Under the pieces are notes generated by a model. It had not been told where the DNA came from and did not search any database. It was given only the letters and a program-made list of their open reading frames with translations. A stretch of 64,000 bases of DNA, taken from positions 3,472,001-3,536,000 of the forward strand of contig NW_020825294.1 of assembly GCF_003286085.1 (NCBI RefSeq), in the 5' to 3' direction. This DNA comes from Drosophila persimilis. Taxonomy: Eukaryota; Arthropoda; Insecta; Diptera; Drosophilidae. Of this stretch, positions 39,801 to 50,768 are shown in pieces. The stretch's first letter is position 1; every line of letters begins with the position of its first letter. A program made the translations under genes and the position numbers.

Positions 39801-41759
39801 AACAAAAGCAAAAATATTAAAATATATAAAAATAGTTGTATGAACGGGTGGATTGGCGGTGGTGGGGGGTTGAGGGGTGGTTGTACATTGATAGGGGTAC
39901 TTTATTCAGGGACCAAAGCTACTTTCGAGTGAGGGTCCTGGGACTCTCTCCTGCCGGCCATTAATTATGATATACGACATTTTATATGGCGGATGGGGCT
40001 GGGGGTAGCGCCGGCATTTGTCTGATAGTAAACGCTGCTGGCCTTTTTGTCTCTTTGTGTGCCCAAAAGTGTTCTTTGTTCAAATTTCGCTTTGAATTTC
40101 AATGGAAAATTGAAACTTTAGTTACAGTTTTAGGTTTTACGTTCTGTGCCATTGGAAACTTTTCCGAGGGGGCTTTGTAAGAGATTTATTTAACAGTTAA
40201 AATAAATATTGGCTGATAGTCAATTCATTTAATTGGATGTTCTCTCGTTACCTACTTCAGAGCAATCAGGTTTTATGGAATTTATAGGAGAAGAGTTTGA
40301 TATTACAATGATGTTCCTTAAATCTTCGGAAATGTCTACAAAATTGTTTTAAAAGTGTTGCTCAATAATTAAACGATTTACTTATACTTCTGCGTAAAAA
40401 AGAAAAGTTAAGAAACACGAGGACAACCCCCGACTCACTCGCCTTGCTCGCTCTCGATTGACACAATTTTTTTACATAAAAGATGTAGTGTGTCTAAACT
40501 ATCTCTAACAGAATAAGATGCATTCTTAAGAACCTTAATCTAACCCTATTTATATTTGCATTTTTATTCATAGGAATAATCCATTCTTTGCATAAATATT
40601 TAAACCCTAACTAAAATGTAAAAAAAACTCCAAAATAGTATAAAAAAGTGCACCTTTAATATATCATCCTACTATCTATTAAAGGTATAAAAGTAAGTAC
40701 TAAAATTTGTAGAAAGAGGAAGAACCTTTTATAAAATGTTGTATATTCAATAGAATCCTCACCATAGCCTCTCTAAATACAGCAAAATTCTCTTAGAGAT
40801 GTTTCGAGAACAGCCGTACTTTCTTTTCTTTAGTTCCAATTGTCCATTGTAATCAATAATTGAACATATAGTAGTTATAGCTATAATCACGATAATGCCA
40901 CCATCTGCTCGCCTAAATACCTTTTCTTCGAGTACAAATGACACACACATAAAACAACGATTTATCCCAACTCTACTTTGATGAATGTAATTGCCTGCGA
41001 AATGGTCAACGCTCAGCTCCAAGTCCTGCCCCGTCCGGCCACGCCGTTCACCCAAAACTCAATTACAATTTATGTACGGTCGTTAATCCTCGAAAGGAGC
41101 AGGGAATTGTTGCAAAAAGACTGCGGCTGCTGCCGGACGGCAGGATGGAATGGCGGAGAAATTGCGGAGAATTCAATTTGCGGAACACTGTGGCGTATAA
41201 ATACCCTTTAAATGGGTGGAAACTATGACAGAAATCATAATAAAACTAGAAGGCAGGGCAGCCCGGATCAAAGTCTCTAGAGAAATATGCTAATGAATGC
41301 CAGCCCCCCCCTTCCAGTGGAATTCCTTCTCCAGTCATCAGTGGAATAGTGAAACACAAAACAGAAAAAAACAAAATAAGTGGCACCCAAGGGGTCTGAG
41401 AACCATACTCATACATACACATATCATATGCCAAAGGGAATGTATAAATACAGTGGCATAGACACACAGAGTTAGACAGCTTATCCCCTATTTTGAGTAC
41501 TCACCTCACTGTCATTGCTGTGGAGGATGAGCTTGAAGCCTGGTAGAAGATTTGGCTGCTTGTTGACATCATCCAATGCCAGTTTTGCGGCCGGCATGCA
41601 TGCCTGCCCGCCCTGCCATCCTCCTTTGCCTTCTATGGGGAAGATGCCACCTATATGCAGCTCATCGGGCCTACCCGCCTCGCCTCCCTTCAGGTGCGGC
41701 GAGGTGGCTATCAAACAAAGCAAAAATATCCAAAACGTAACAGCACCATCACTTGTCAT
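27843..41759 (-). CDS. GABA-B-R1: metabotropic GABA-B receptor subunit 1
   Basis: Class C GPCR subunit that binds GABA; it acts as a heterodimer with subunit 2 at neuronal membranes. Coding exons in gene order: 41759-41505, 33859-33725, 33640-33470, 33389-33173, 33043-32878, 32813-32570, 32504-32355, 29910-29768, 29708-29585, 29519-29403, 29340-29133, 29064-28808, 28747-28610, 28534-28348, 27865-27843; about 844 residues. A signal peptide (residues about 1-25) precedes a Venus-flytrap domain ([14 protein letters not shown] to WIGGK). Seven membrane segments run from residue about 455 to 715, with EPWKLY and [21 protein letters not shown] as in mammalian GABBR1. A heptad coiled coil ([19 protein letters not shown]) follows. 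All phases agree. The last, 23-nt coding exon (DTHEHRT) is the least certain. The first intron is about 7.6 kb. Two further genes lie within introns. Confidence 0.96.
27963..28127 (+). promoter_or_regulatory. possible plus-strand promoter (DRE) and noncoding first exon
   Basis: A perfect TATCGATA at 27963-27970 is followed by leader-like sequence that ends in a strong donor (GGCAG|GTGAGT, exon end 28127). The whole lies on the plus strand inside the last intron of the minus-strand gene GABA-B-R1. No plus-strand coding exon that would join it is seen nearby. It may start a noncoding RNA or be a chance resemblance. Confidence 0.3.
29986..32286 (-). CDS. Na,K-ATPase beta-subunit-like protein with long acidic N-terminal tail (nested gene)
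   Basis: Single uninterrupted reading frame of 766 codons inside the GABA-B-R1 intron 29911-32354, on the same strand. The C-terminal third resembles Na,K-ATPase beta subunits (nervana family): one membrane segment at about residues 505-527 ([18 protein letters not shown]), then an ectodomain with [19 protein letters not shown] followed by LKIHRLIGF, and [13 protein letters not shown] near the end. Five ectodomain cysteines are visible. Beta subunits are usually about 300-320 residues; here some 400-450 extra residues precede the membrane segment. They are hydrophilic, rich in E, S, K and Q, and include a 47-residue tandem duplication. Beta subunits fold and deliver the pump to the membrane; whether this one pairs with an alpha chain is unknown. 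Lack of introns suggests retroposition, and such divergent paralogues are often testis-expressed (inference). Confidence 0.85.
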   Translation of the reverse strand: MSDKDKKPEKAEDTKRDSSGKPPAPSVSPKPKSEKSKKGSDTEKPVESPQTSADNQKLESKIYEAEASEGKALPNHTEHATDLESEETLPQSQQNGSIETQTSFVSGLDNAEGQQSVDQILSKAEHAIEPESQETLPQSQQNENIETQTSFVSELDNAEGQQSVDQIPSTTVLESTQENKIHLEPIETDNELQEEDNVSLVGTQTTVSVQTSHPKRDSDDSDANSESELPYVPDCGETVPDDRLKDIPSVKRPSFDNVRHEPSIGGVSRRFKAQSTPTTADNQFLTPEYIKKLYAQKDQEESELRNRGKVRTLEEIRGPKSTGTHQFSEEEQENEISLDDNDDPLIKHKASNTRISRVSQRWEEDFDEIIVYEKDSKEETVKTTEIIEEKEEEISAEIKSEPSISQMHYHFYGLLRDIGVNTVNPCDPIDDGTPIDPITPFKIDMNRINELFAAPQSEYGTYEMETGSRSYYEGCEYHFPGRNHWSRLFRDGFQGTYLSRLPMHWVYTVLSTVGYILFVFLFSMAWFDHITEDMTNNQPITKMLQPHLSLSPTATRGLTFDPRNDTEVNDMYTRILDFFKKYDNLEESERFGPCTADQKFGYMSRSPCVFLKIHRLIGFKTVPYTHPDQVDREHCKTHDEMILKSLLRNITSQEERQNRIWLTCSTKPKNKIQIEFYPEPAIRTEYTDIEEKFVKDTLDQGDLNRIVALKLRNLRANERIDINCKIWAQNIYHNEEDFGQVSFFVIMGHEKNRQRVQQALIYHDSL
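31786..32067 (-). repeat. tandem duplication of 141 bp in the beta-like gene
   Basis: Two direct copies, offset by 141 bp (47 codons) and in frame, cover about 31786-31926 and 31927-32067. Both encode [29 protein letters not shown] sequence with few nucleotide differences, indicating a recent duplication in the disordered tail. Confidence 0.85.
33860..34857. other. intron 1 of GABA-B-R1, 3' part
   Basis: AT-rich intron sequence between the second coding exon and the DINE-1-like element. No coding sequence or RNA gene is seen. Confidence 0.5.
34858..35254 (-). mobile_element. DINE-1/INE-1-like nonautonomous Helitron fragment
   Basis: The stretch carries the phrases I associate with this dispersed Drosophila family in reverse orientation: CTTTGAGCACTAGGCGCTCA, GGGGTCGGAAACG, CACAAATCTAATATACCCC and the end GAGTATCGGGTATAA. 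The form here, with AGATTCAGATTCGGAAATCTG and TGTGGGGGCGGAAGG, resembles the obscura-group (SGM/ISY) variety as I remember it. It lacks coding capacity. It sits in the first GABA-B-R1 intron, just 3' of the nested 520-residue gene. Confidence 0.75.
35345..36907 (-). CDS. unrecognised 520-residue basic protein, intronless, nested in GABA-B-R1 intron 1
   Basis: Uninterrupted frame of 520 codons on the same strand as its host. I do not recognise the protein. Residues about 50-150 look folded: [29 protein letters not shown], then [20 protein letters not shown] and [14 protein letters not shown]. This pattern (W..L, RN.Y, L..L...L..F...PP) recalls the DUF4485 family, a weak inference. The middle (about 150-430) is low-complexity, rich in Q, R, P and S with QQRF/EPQRF-type units and [15 protein letters not shown] repeats. 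The end (about 430-520) is again ordered-looking, with cysteines and a highly charged tail ending LRKRKMTI. Balanced base composition and length make a real gene likely. The lack of introns and nested position suggest a retrogene-like, perhaps male-biased, gene. Confidence 0.75.
   Translation of the reverse strand: MFSPKKVDGRWASSPKETDDASMQHRQSKTGSSKGSRNTMSERAEENKKQKDPWTVYDAKVNLRISDCLVMLECSPQPEEAFHHNSRECQCAREWLNELTSMKCDTVLEACLRNGYISALSVCLNQKSLYGIFEQMPPEELNLMEILDTSTNASSNHASFRTNHASRQQFESTRGPQRPFETTNLESPQSSSRQPREAVDRQQRFMEEPQGLRIEPQVYRAEEPQRFQPQRQRYQEQPQSETFYDPATFPPAPHVRQQSGAYYKPSSVKFDTFGAPPRVKAASKKGKGFSPSGEEGGGVTAKDLGSAIKEAPPDSYSAMPTRSILKRSCFNGQAPHVYPSYVKTPLSFNDKQYFDDEICYKSPLKSCKTKFASQKEYAIKGSRQKEYGFKRSKQKEQQIEQHNTHGTPTNQWKPEAAEEESDREKTSQTVITNRYCDMTFLRECISRALRGETSEGANDYLDCEIESYKKICSRYRCDDPEYKKKMLGGDPIEQRTYLLRNMEEDLTNYVPLLRKRKMTI
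36908..41504. other. intron 1 of GABA-B-R1, 5' part
   Basis: No further coding sequence seen. It holds a degenerate GGGATA/TTCT-type repeat (37022-37205), a GGCTGAAGCT/GGCACA hexamer-like run (39085-39160), TC-rich stretches (37720-37770) and a GA/GC-rich patch near 39555-39590. Enhancers for the receptor gene are plausible here, but none is identified. Confidence 0.45.
37022..37205. repeat. degenerate short-unit repeat
   Basis: A stretch of roughly 180 bp in which phrases such as CTAGGGATAGTTCT, GGAGAGTTCT and GGGGATATTTCTGGG recur at about 20-30 bp spacing with substitutions. It looks like an old minisatellite. Unit boundaries cannot be fixed by eye. Confidence 0.45.
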
Positions 41760-43625
41760 ATCCTGTAATGGAAACAGAGGAAACAGTCAAAACCGGAATG
41801 AGACAAAACAAATAAAACGCTTCAAATGTGATTACCGAATTTGCCATAGCGAGAACACAGCAAAATACTCGTACAAATCGGGACGAATACAAATACAAAT
41901 AGACCGAATAGGAAATATAAGAAGGACAACACCCCACAGTCCATAGCCCACGGCCCCCGGGCCACAGCTAGGACCAAGCCCAAAAAACGATGAAAACCAA
42001 AACGAGAGACAAAATAAAACCAGAAACAGAAAACCAGAACCCAAGACAAAACCAAAGCGAGCGTCAAGCTTCGTTTTATGTGCCAAAGCAATTTTTATGA
42101 CTACATGGGCAAACGTAAGCAATTTATACACTTTGCTGTGTGGTGTCCTTCAGATTTTGGGGCATACCGGGATACCGGGCCGGGTTTGGGCTTGCCTGCG
42201 ATTTACTGCCAGATGTGGGCTCCAGATAATATGTTAATTTGTGCATAGATTGGACTGGACTTGCGGGTCTCCAAGATATGACACATATATTTATGGAAAA
42301 TTGTTTAATTCTAGAAATTGATTTAGACGGGAGTGGATTTCGGGAGTTTATATTTTGATTTAGTTTGCAGAAATCCCTGTATAACTTAAACCTTAACCTT
42401 GGGTCTTTAATCGTTGTCTACACTTTAGCCTTATCTAAGGAATTTAAGTGACACTTTTGAGGTTCTTAATAAAGTTAAAGATACCCTTTAAAAGTTACTA
42501 CACCCTTTCAATCTAGTCTTTGAGCAATCAAAGTCTTTACATTGATTGAGATTCATTCATTTCGATTGATTGTTAGAGCTTTAGTACTCATAAATCTTTG
42601 AGGAACATACATACATATATCCTTGGTAATAGCTATGGTTTACGAAAAAGTTCTTGTGAACACCCCAAACATTAATAGATTTCAGTATGTTTTGAAAACC
42701 TTATATTTTCGAAAATTAAGCTATGAAAAGAATCCATTTAGGTTCTGCACAGAAAACCTGGATTTTTCTAACACCAAAATATTTATTATGACATCTCTTT
42801 GATGTTTAATTTAAAGGAATATTTGCTTCAAAGATTCCACAGAGAAGGAGGAACATCTCCATATCTGAAATCCTTTCAGCAGCTTTATATTTCTAAGCAG
42901 CTTTTATAATAGCATGCAATAAAATTCTCCATAATCTAATTCACTTCTAAATGAATTGTTTTTTCTTCATCAGAAAGTTTTACTTTTTTTCGTTTCATTT
43001 TAGTTCTAAAACGTTTCATTTAATCATACTTTTTGGGAAACATTTTTGGTTGTTATTCCTTAAGCTGCATTACGCCAGGGATTTTCATTTGTGCATTGCC
43101 TGCTCATTCATTTGAGATGGAGGGAAACCCAACCCCATTTTCTATTTCCCATGTTTTTCTTTGCCAAGGAGTTTCTAAGAAATAACAAACAAGAAAAATG
43201 GCTTTCGAATTCTTTTAAAAGGATTGAATCTTGAATTTCTTTTGATAAAGGTTTTGTGTTCTACCTTTTTGTTCGAAAGCAAAATATGGCAGCTTCTGGG
43301 AACTGGGGATGAGATGAAAAGTCTTTATATTTCTTTGAGAAAGATGAAAAAACATTTGGAGTATTTATTTTCTTGCATATTCCTTTGAAATAGGGGACTG
43401 TACTGCACCTTTTACTTTGATGGAATATTCTTATAGCGTTTCCACATAATTTGTTGTCCTGACAATTTTTTGGATTTATTTTAGGAGTATGTTCTGAGGA
43501 AAATTCTTGCCCAAAGATTTCTTTTGAAATTGAAATGGAATTTTTAGAGGAATTAATCTTTATTGATTTTGCATTAGTTTTTCTCCCGGTTTTTTTAATC
43601 GAAAAACTGGAGTGCCAAGGCATCA

Positions 43626-43626
43626 G

Positions 43627-43670
<44 letters not shown>
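43626..43670. repeat. (CT)n dinucleotide run
   Basis: About 45 bp of CT repeats with single T interruptions. It is a GAGA-type microsatellite on the opposite strand. Confidence 0.9.
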
Positions 43671-43672
<2 letters not shown>

Positions 43673-44936
43673 ATCACATTTGACACGTAATCCAATAATC
43701 CAATGCAATAAAGCGACTTAATTCAATTTCCATCAATACGACTACCGGAATTGCAAATCCTCTCGCGTTTAAATTAATTTTAGTTTTAATTAGCAAAATC
43801 TCATTAGGCACTAAAGTGGCTGCTGCTAAAGCGGGTCGGATCAGAGTCCAAACCGAAAATCCCCGCAGGCTAATCCTCGAACTTATGCACATACATACTA
43901 TACGGAATAGTTTATCCGTCGAATCAGCAATGGAAGCCAAATCAAATCTGTAAAATTCAATTGTGTGCTGACCAAATTGAACTTGGATTTAATAGTAATT
44001 GTCTCTCGTTTTCTTTTTGTTGTATCATTCCCTTTTTCTGTGGTTTTTATTTGTCTCTCTGTCTGTCTTTCTGTCTCTGTATGTTTGTATCTGTGTGTCT
44101 ATTTTCGGTGTGGTGTGTGTGTGTGTGGTGTGGTTTCTATTTGAGTTTTGATTTGAAAGCTTTTAAGCTTTGTTTCAATTGAGATTTGTCGAAACAAATA
44201 AATAAATAAGCAGTTTCTATTTATTTTTGGCTGTTCTTTTCTGGGCAAAGGGCATTTTGCGCTTCGGCGCCTGAGTTTTATGTGTTTTACTTTGGTTTTT
44301 TTTTTATAGGAGTCCCACCCCCCACACTTCTTCTCCCCCTTTCGACAGCACGTCTCTCTTCCCTTTTCAATATCTCTTCTTCTTCGCCCTGGCTGATAGC
44401 TTTTTTTTCTGCGCCTTCGGCAGTGTTCCAAACTCCTGCAAAAAGCATACTTTTTTCCCCTGTACAAAAAATATGATATGTTGTTGTTGTTGGTAACACG
44501 CATACCTCCATGCACGCACTCATTCACACAGATACTAAACCAGGGTACGTTTGCATATGATTGTCGGCGGTTATTGAATGAATGCCCTCGAAAGTAGGCA
44601 ACATAATTTCGCGCACGGCACACACAAGCACGACACACACGCACGCACGCACACACAGAGAGGCGCAGACAGGAACAGACACGCTTAAGCATCAGCATCC
44701 CCCCCATCCCCTGCCAACACTCGAAAATTGTTTGCCAGTTAATCGCACTGAACCGTTAATCATGCTGCCTGGTGGGAGGTGGGGCCGGGGTCGGTTGTGC
44801 TGCTGCTGGTTGGGTTTTGGGGTGTGGTTGGAGATTTTGCGAGTTGACACCTTTTGAAGGTGAGTTGAAAGGAGGGATGGAGTGGCTGATGGGGGGGCCT
44901 AACAGGGGACTAACTTCCTAGTGACCTAGTTTACCC

Positions 44937-45003
44937 ACACACACGCACACACACACGCACACTGAAAAACACGCGTGTCACAAACACACACACACACACA
45001 CAT
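44937..45003. repeat. (CA)n runs
   Basis: Two CA microsatellites separated by a short unique spacer, followed by CATACATG-type sequence. They are noncoding. Confidence 0.85.
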
Positions 45004-45897
45004 ACATGTACGTATTAATTACACCGAGACTTTTGCAAAAAATAGCGACGACAAATGCCTTCCACTTCACTTCAGTGGCTCTTCACCTGCTCTCGCTCCT
45101 TCAATTCCACTCGCACGAGAAGGAACTTACCCTGTACACCCTCTCCCTCCCCCTCTTCTGTCCCTGCATTGACTGCTGCTGTCCTGTAATCCCCATCTTC
45201 CTGCATTCGCGTTCACACCTGTACTCAAACTCTCTCCTGCATTCAACCTGCTTTCTCTCTCTCTCTCTTCCGTTCTGGAACTTACTCCTATACTCTTACG
45301 CTGAGAGAAAAAATGATTGCGGAAGGAATATTTCCAATAATACGATGTTTAAAGTATGACAAATGTGTAGAAATGTATATATGATAACCCCTATGATCCA
45401 TAAATGCTCTGTAGTTATTATAATTGGTGTTTAAGGAAACCTATACCAAATGTTCCTGAAGTTTCCAGCCCTGAATCTAATGAGTATAAGAATATATGTA
45501 TCTAAGAACAAATCGTGGACCTAGTGGTAGCGAAAAAGCAGCAGAATCCCATTTAAAAGTATTCCAATCATATCTATAAATTTCCTTTGATATGGAAAGA
45601 GAGATCTAAAAGTAGATATATTCCTAATTACAGATTTTTTACAGAATTCGTCTAAAAAACATAGATTTCTGGATAGTTTAGAGGTGAAATTTTTTTTGCG
45701 GTGTACTTCTGCCTCTAACTTTGTCTCCGTTTTACACACACACACATACATACACTCGCATTCGTACACAATGCCGATCCCATGCCCATGCCAATTCCCG
45801 CATCCCTCAGTCCCATTCCCATTCCCGTTTTTTCTCTCCTTTCATTTACACTTCACTTACTTTGCGTATTGCCGTTTAAAAATTTGATGCGATTTTG

Positions 45898-46232
45898 GGT
45901 TGCTGCTGTTGCTGATGCTGTTTGCTATTGTTGCTGTTGCTCCTTTTGTTGCTGTTGCTGTTGCTGCTGCTGTTGCTTCTTCTTCTTCGTCTTTCTCTTC
46001 GTTTTTGTCCTTGTCTTTGTCTGCTGCTTTGGCTGCCTCGGCCGGTGCCTCAATTGTTTCATAAGACGCAATCTCTCTTTCTCTCTGATTGGAGGCGCAA
46101 TGGGGGTATTCAATGGTGATAAAGCTATTGTTGTTGTAGTTGTTGTTGCACGTAGCTGTTGTTGCTGCTGCTGCTGTTGTTGTTGCTGTTGCTGCTGTTG
46201 TTGCTGCTGCTGTTGCTGTTGCTATTGTTGCT
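45898..46232. repeat. long interrupted (CTG/TTG)n region
   Basis: Two blocks (about 45898-45985 and 46130-46230) of CTG and TTG units, separated by CT-rich and ordinary sequence. On the minus strand they read CAG/CAA and would give polyglutamine, polyalanine or polyserine/threonine depending on frame. No conserved protein flanks them, so I treat the open frames as by-products. Confidence 0.8.
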
Positions 46233-49200
46233 CCTGGCTTGGCGGTCGTGCTGTTCAAACATAATTTGATGACTGCGCATTACAATCGATAATCCCATGC
46301 ACAAATGCAACCCAGCGCATCGGCATTGGCTTAAATCCATTTTAATGAAACCAATTCCGTAATCCCCAACTGATGAGTATTCCAGCTCTGCCTCTTGCTC
46401 TCTTATCTCTCTCTCTCCTTATCTCTTCTGGTTGTTGCACTTTCACCGTAAAACCAAAAAAAAGGAAAAAGTAAAAAGAAAAAGGTAAAGAAAAATACAG
46501 GGACACACTCGGAAGGGGCGTGAGCTTTTTCCTTTTTTTTTTTCTTCTCTTTTTTGTCAAGCTTAATTATTATCAACTTTTGGTTTGAATCCTGATTACA
46601 GGCTATATATCCTTGTTTTTATATTTTGCTATATTTTGTACTATAATATTTCTGGGCTCAAATCTTTCTTATCAATTTATTGCGTTTTTTTTCGTTTTTC
46701 GAACCGAACTGAATTAATAATTTATTCGATTCACAGGAGATGATTTTTTTCACCCATCACACAATTTCACACGCCTTTCGATGCCCACACGATGCACACA
46801 CGTTAATTCCTTTAAAACTCAATTAAATATTTTTCGTTTTATATCCTTTGGTATCGTATCTGTTTTTTTTTTTGCATTGGAGTTTTTTGTCTATTTTTTG
46901 TAGAAACTTTTTCGCATTGTATTTGGGGGATGAGACGCGAATTTCTCCAGTTGTGTTCGTTGTGTTCCACATGTATCCGACGACTGGAACTCCATGACTG
47001 ACATTTACGGTTTCGGTTCGCCAGGACGAAAGCTTTCCAGAGTCCCGTGGTTGAGCTTTTGCCTTGGCCGAAAGCTTGCGACCATCGCCATCGACATATT
47101 CCAGTTGCCAAGTCGTTTCGTTTCTGTTGAAGTTTCGCTTTTAGTTTAGATGAAAGTCGCGAAACTCTTCGGGCAATTATTGTTATTAGAGAGAGACAGA
47201 GACAGAGACAGACACAGAGGGACAAAAGAAAGAGACAGCGTGGAGGAGGAGGAGGTGGAGGTAGTGAGGTTAGAGGTTTTAAGGACACCGGTTTTATAGA
47301 GTTGTCAAATGGCCTTAGGAATGGCCAGTCAAAACATCAAAATTCACTCGCAATTGGCCAAGGGCACATACACCACATTGTTGCTGTTGTTGTTGTTGTT
47401 GTTGCGTGGAGAGTTGCGGGGTTTTGTTTTGAAAGCGAAAGGCCATTATGGGCCTTGCCTTGCCTGGCATTGCATGCCACATTCAAAGCCAAAGTTTAGT
47501 TCCTTTTTTTTTGGGGTCGTAGCACAGAGAGCGAGTCAAACATGCAAACACGCACAGGCCGTGGAGGAGGAGGCATACCCCGCCGCCGCCAAGGTAAGGT
47601 CCTTGTCATTTAACTCACTTGTCGAGTTGACCTTTTGTTGGCTTGTCGTGTGCCACACACACACACAGGAAATGCAACAACAGAAACAACACTTAATGCC
47701 CAAACGCCACGCCTTGAGCTTGAGCCATAGCAACTTGTAGTTTTGTTACCGTTTCCCCCGTTTTCCCCTTTCCCCACCACCTGCCACCTCCTTCGTGAGG
47801 CATATGCATGTTTGATGAGCCTTATCAAGGCTCTCTCTGTATCTTCCTCTCTCACTCCCTGGGATTATAAAATTATTTTCGAATCGATATCCGGCGATAT
47901 CCGGCACAGCCAATTAGTTTTCAACTTAATTGCCAATGAATAAATCATTGCACAATTGTGTCGTCTTTGTCGTCGTCGTCGACCACAAAACTCTAAAGTC
48001 GAAGGATTCTGTGGTGGCCAGAAATAAACCTTGTATTTGCATTGGCCAGAAAGTCCAGTTTTTGGCCCAATGAAAAGCGCCACATTGTGTGGAGTGTGGC
48101 ACGACCATCAAGGGAAATCAATTACTCAAATATTTACTCATGAAAATGTAATGCAAATTCACTTGTTTTGAAGTTTGCCCCGGAAGTTAATTGGCAGCAA
48201 ACACAATTTAGTTTACGAGAAGGGGATCAAAGGGAATCGGTCTGCACAACGGACACAATCATTTATAAAAGACTACAAAAAGACGTACAAATATTTGCAG
48301 AAATAATGGCAAAATAATGTTCCACAAACGGATATTAAGTGAATTATGTTATACAAAAATGCACACTGAAACTACCACAACTTTTCCAACCGAACAGACG
48401 AAAAATAGTTCGCATTGAGACCAAAAATGGTCGGTCAAAAATATACTGAAAAATACAAAATGTCCATTTCAGGAAATAATCGTTAAACGGTCTCAGAAAA
48501 TTCCCAAACAAATTTATAGATTAAAAATGCCATACATCAAACACAAAGAATACACGAAAATGCACACTAAAAACCATTCAAAAATGAATTAAATAAATGT
48601 CCGAGCATTTTCCCTTAACGTATTCCTAAAATGACTGAAAATAGGGAAAAAATACAGAAAAAATGTTAGAAAAAGTGCACAAAAATGTCAAAAAGAAAAC
48701 CATCAAATGAAAACGTACAAAAAATAATTCCAAAAACGTATGAAAAGACCGTTTCAAAAGCAAGGAAAATAATTGTATAAAAAAAGACAAAGCATAGCTT
48801 TAGATAAATTTAAAAATCGTATAGAAAGAGAAGAATTATTCTCCCATAACACAAGTGAGGATTTTATTGGCTTACATTTTTGAGCCAATTTTTGGCTGCT
48901 GAACGTTTTTAAAAGTACTTTTAAAGCTAGCTTTAAGCGGTAAACAAGTAAAGTCTGTAGTGAAACAAGCTCAAGAAATTTCTAAAAAGGGATTTTCCCC
49001 CCATACTTGAACGCTTAAGAGCTCTGGGGATGTACATATGTACAATTTGTACAGAATTAAATGTGGTCGGAATACTTCTAGAAGGAATTGGAATAAGGAA
49101 CAGCAAGAAGCTCAGAGAATTTAAAGGATGGAAAATCCTCGTTGGATTTATTATTGTTATATACATGACAGTTAAAACAAAGTTGGTTTTTAAACTACCT

Positions 49201-50054
49201 CAAGCCTCAACTTCCTTAGAGGAAGATAAGCTTTAAATTTTAGATATTTTGAATTTGAACTGAGATGTTATCGGAATCAGTCAGTGTTGTCGTCTTTTGA
49301 GAAGAAGAATATCAGTTTTTGTGGTAAATTTATAAAAAAGCTTGTTTTTTGGTGCAAAAATATATACTTCAAATATTCCGATTTCCGGCTAATATTTAAA
49401 AAATTAAAAACAGCCAGATAGCTGATTTGGCAACAGTGTCAGCAATTGTTGTTGCCTTTGCTGTCTGAAAGGAAAAGAAGAACAAGAAGAAAGAAAAACA
49501 GGAAAGAATGCAGAGAGGGCGCAGGCGAAAATTCAGCTAACTCAAAAGTTTAAGTCTATTTCGTTCCATTTCGTTAACTCATACAATTGAATGCGGAAAA
49601 AAAAACTAAAAAAGACAACACACACACTCGCATTCATCTAACTCAATTCATTGTGTGCATCGCACACAACTTTTTTCTATTCTCACAACAATCGCAGCCG
49701 TTTAATCTCGCTCCCCTCTGCCAGAGCCCGCACACTGCACGAGGAAGACCGTGTGTGAGGGAGAGAGAGAGACTGAGGAAGCGCGTAGAAGGCGCAGCGT
49801 TGCCACTGCAATTGTGGAGGAGACCTTGTCCCCTGGGTCGAAAAATGTGAGTAATCAAGTCGGCCCCTTGTAACGGCAACTAATGTCAGATTTATGTTTT
49901 AAAAGTTCGTCATACATAGATAGAAAAGAATAAGAAATTTTAATAAATCCAGTAATAGTTACAGAAGCACAAAAAATGATGTTTATTTATATAATATAAA
50001 TATATGTATTTAAAAATAATTGTATATTTTGTAAAATGTTTTTTCAAAATAGGC

Positions 50055-50710
50055 TTAAAGATAACGTATCTTATACGTGCACTCGTACTTGGATTTGGAA
50101 GAATTAAGAAAATGATTAAACAAATTGTGAGTATCCTTTATATACCGCCTAAAGTAGGAATTGACTGAGTTTATAAACTCATTCCGATTAGGTAGCGTTG
50201 ACCACGACCTTCTCCCTAGCAGATCTTGATTTGTTTTGACCAGCTCCCTATCGAATTGTTTAATTATTTCGTTACTTTCGGACTTCCATTTGTTGTACAT
50301 TTCTCGGAACTCGGGCTGGTCTTGGTAATTCCAATTACAGAGTATTTGTCGCTTGTAGGCACACTTGAACTTGTTCAAAAAGGCAATGGACGATTCGTCT
50401 GTTTGAGTGATTTCTGTAAACAAGATATCTTGTTCCATACACTTCTCGAAATTTGAATTTTTTGGCAGGATTTCAATGGCAGCCCTCCCAAGAGCTGCTG
50501 CCTTTCGCGATAGGTACTCAAGCATCACGTGCCGTTGCGTCTCAATAATCTTCAGGTGTCCGCACATCATTTCCTTGTCTTTTGTCGTTAGAGTGGCACT
50601 GGCAAAGCCCTGGAAACCGAAGAGTTATAATTAGGATCCCATTATGTTAGGGATATTTTTCTACTCACCAGCACAGCTAAAGTCACAGCAAAGATCAGCG
50701 AGTAATGCAT
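50055..50710 (-). CDS. secreted protein of an unrecognised small family, member 1
   Basis: Two exons, 50710-50669 (14 codons) and 50609-50055 (185 codons), joined across a 59-bp intron, give about 198 residues. The N-terminus MHYSLIFAVTLAVL, continued by GFASA, is a clear signal peptide, so the product should be secreted. The rest is predicted helical with no domain I recognise. Its best conserved stretch against the paralogue at 57382-57966 is KAA(A/V)LGRAAIEILPKNS. Five cysteines occur in the mature part, two of which (near the start and near the end) are shared. A TATA box lies 49 bp upstream and an AATAAA signal about 70 nt after the stop. Function unknown; an extracellular fly protein from a fast-evolving family is as far as I can go. 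Confidence 0.8.
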
Positions 50711-50758
50711 CTTGTTCAGTGTTTAACAGCAAACTATACTTCACTGAAGATTTGCTGC

Positions 50759-50768
50759 GCTTTTTATA
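50759..50768 (-). promoter_or_regulatory. TATA box of secreted gene 1
   Basis: TATAAAAAGC on the minus strand, with an initiator-like TCAGT about 20-30 bp downstream. The same block recurs in front of the relic at 54340-54733 (TATA damaged to CTAAAAAGC) and in similar form before the second intact gene. Confidence 0.7.

Larger units (their letters stand above)
41760..50054. other. noncoding region upstream of GABA-B-R1
   Basis: A splice acceptor (CAG at 41765-41763) lies three bases before the GABA-B-R1 start codon, so the 5' UTR begins in exons somewhere in this 8-kb stretch. I cannot place them. I see no convincing coding sequence; the longer open frames come from CT, CA and CTG repeats. 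The stretch contains several microsatellites, GA/CT-rich patches and conserved-looking AT-rich DNA. Confidence 0.45.

Noticed and set aside
43261..43695. 144-codon frame starting with an RE dipeptide run
   Set aside because: The start is simply the CT microsatellite read on the other strand; the rest shows no protein-like features.
44099..44707. 202-codon minus-strand frame
   Set aside because: It is built from CA/GT microsatellites and CT-rich DNA, with arginine- and cysteine-biased low-complexity output.
45782..46264. 160-codon cysteine-rich frame
   Set aside because: It is produced by CTG/TTG repeats read in one frame. No conserved flank or start context supports a protein.
47302..47740. 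open frames of 65-143 codons around 47.3-47.7 kb
   Set aside because: They depend on a TTG repeat and differ in all frames, with no recognisable motif, no splice support and no codon bias.
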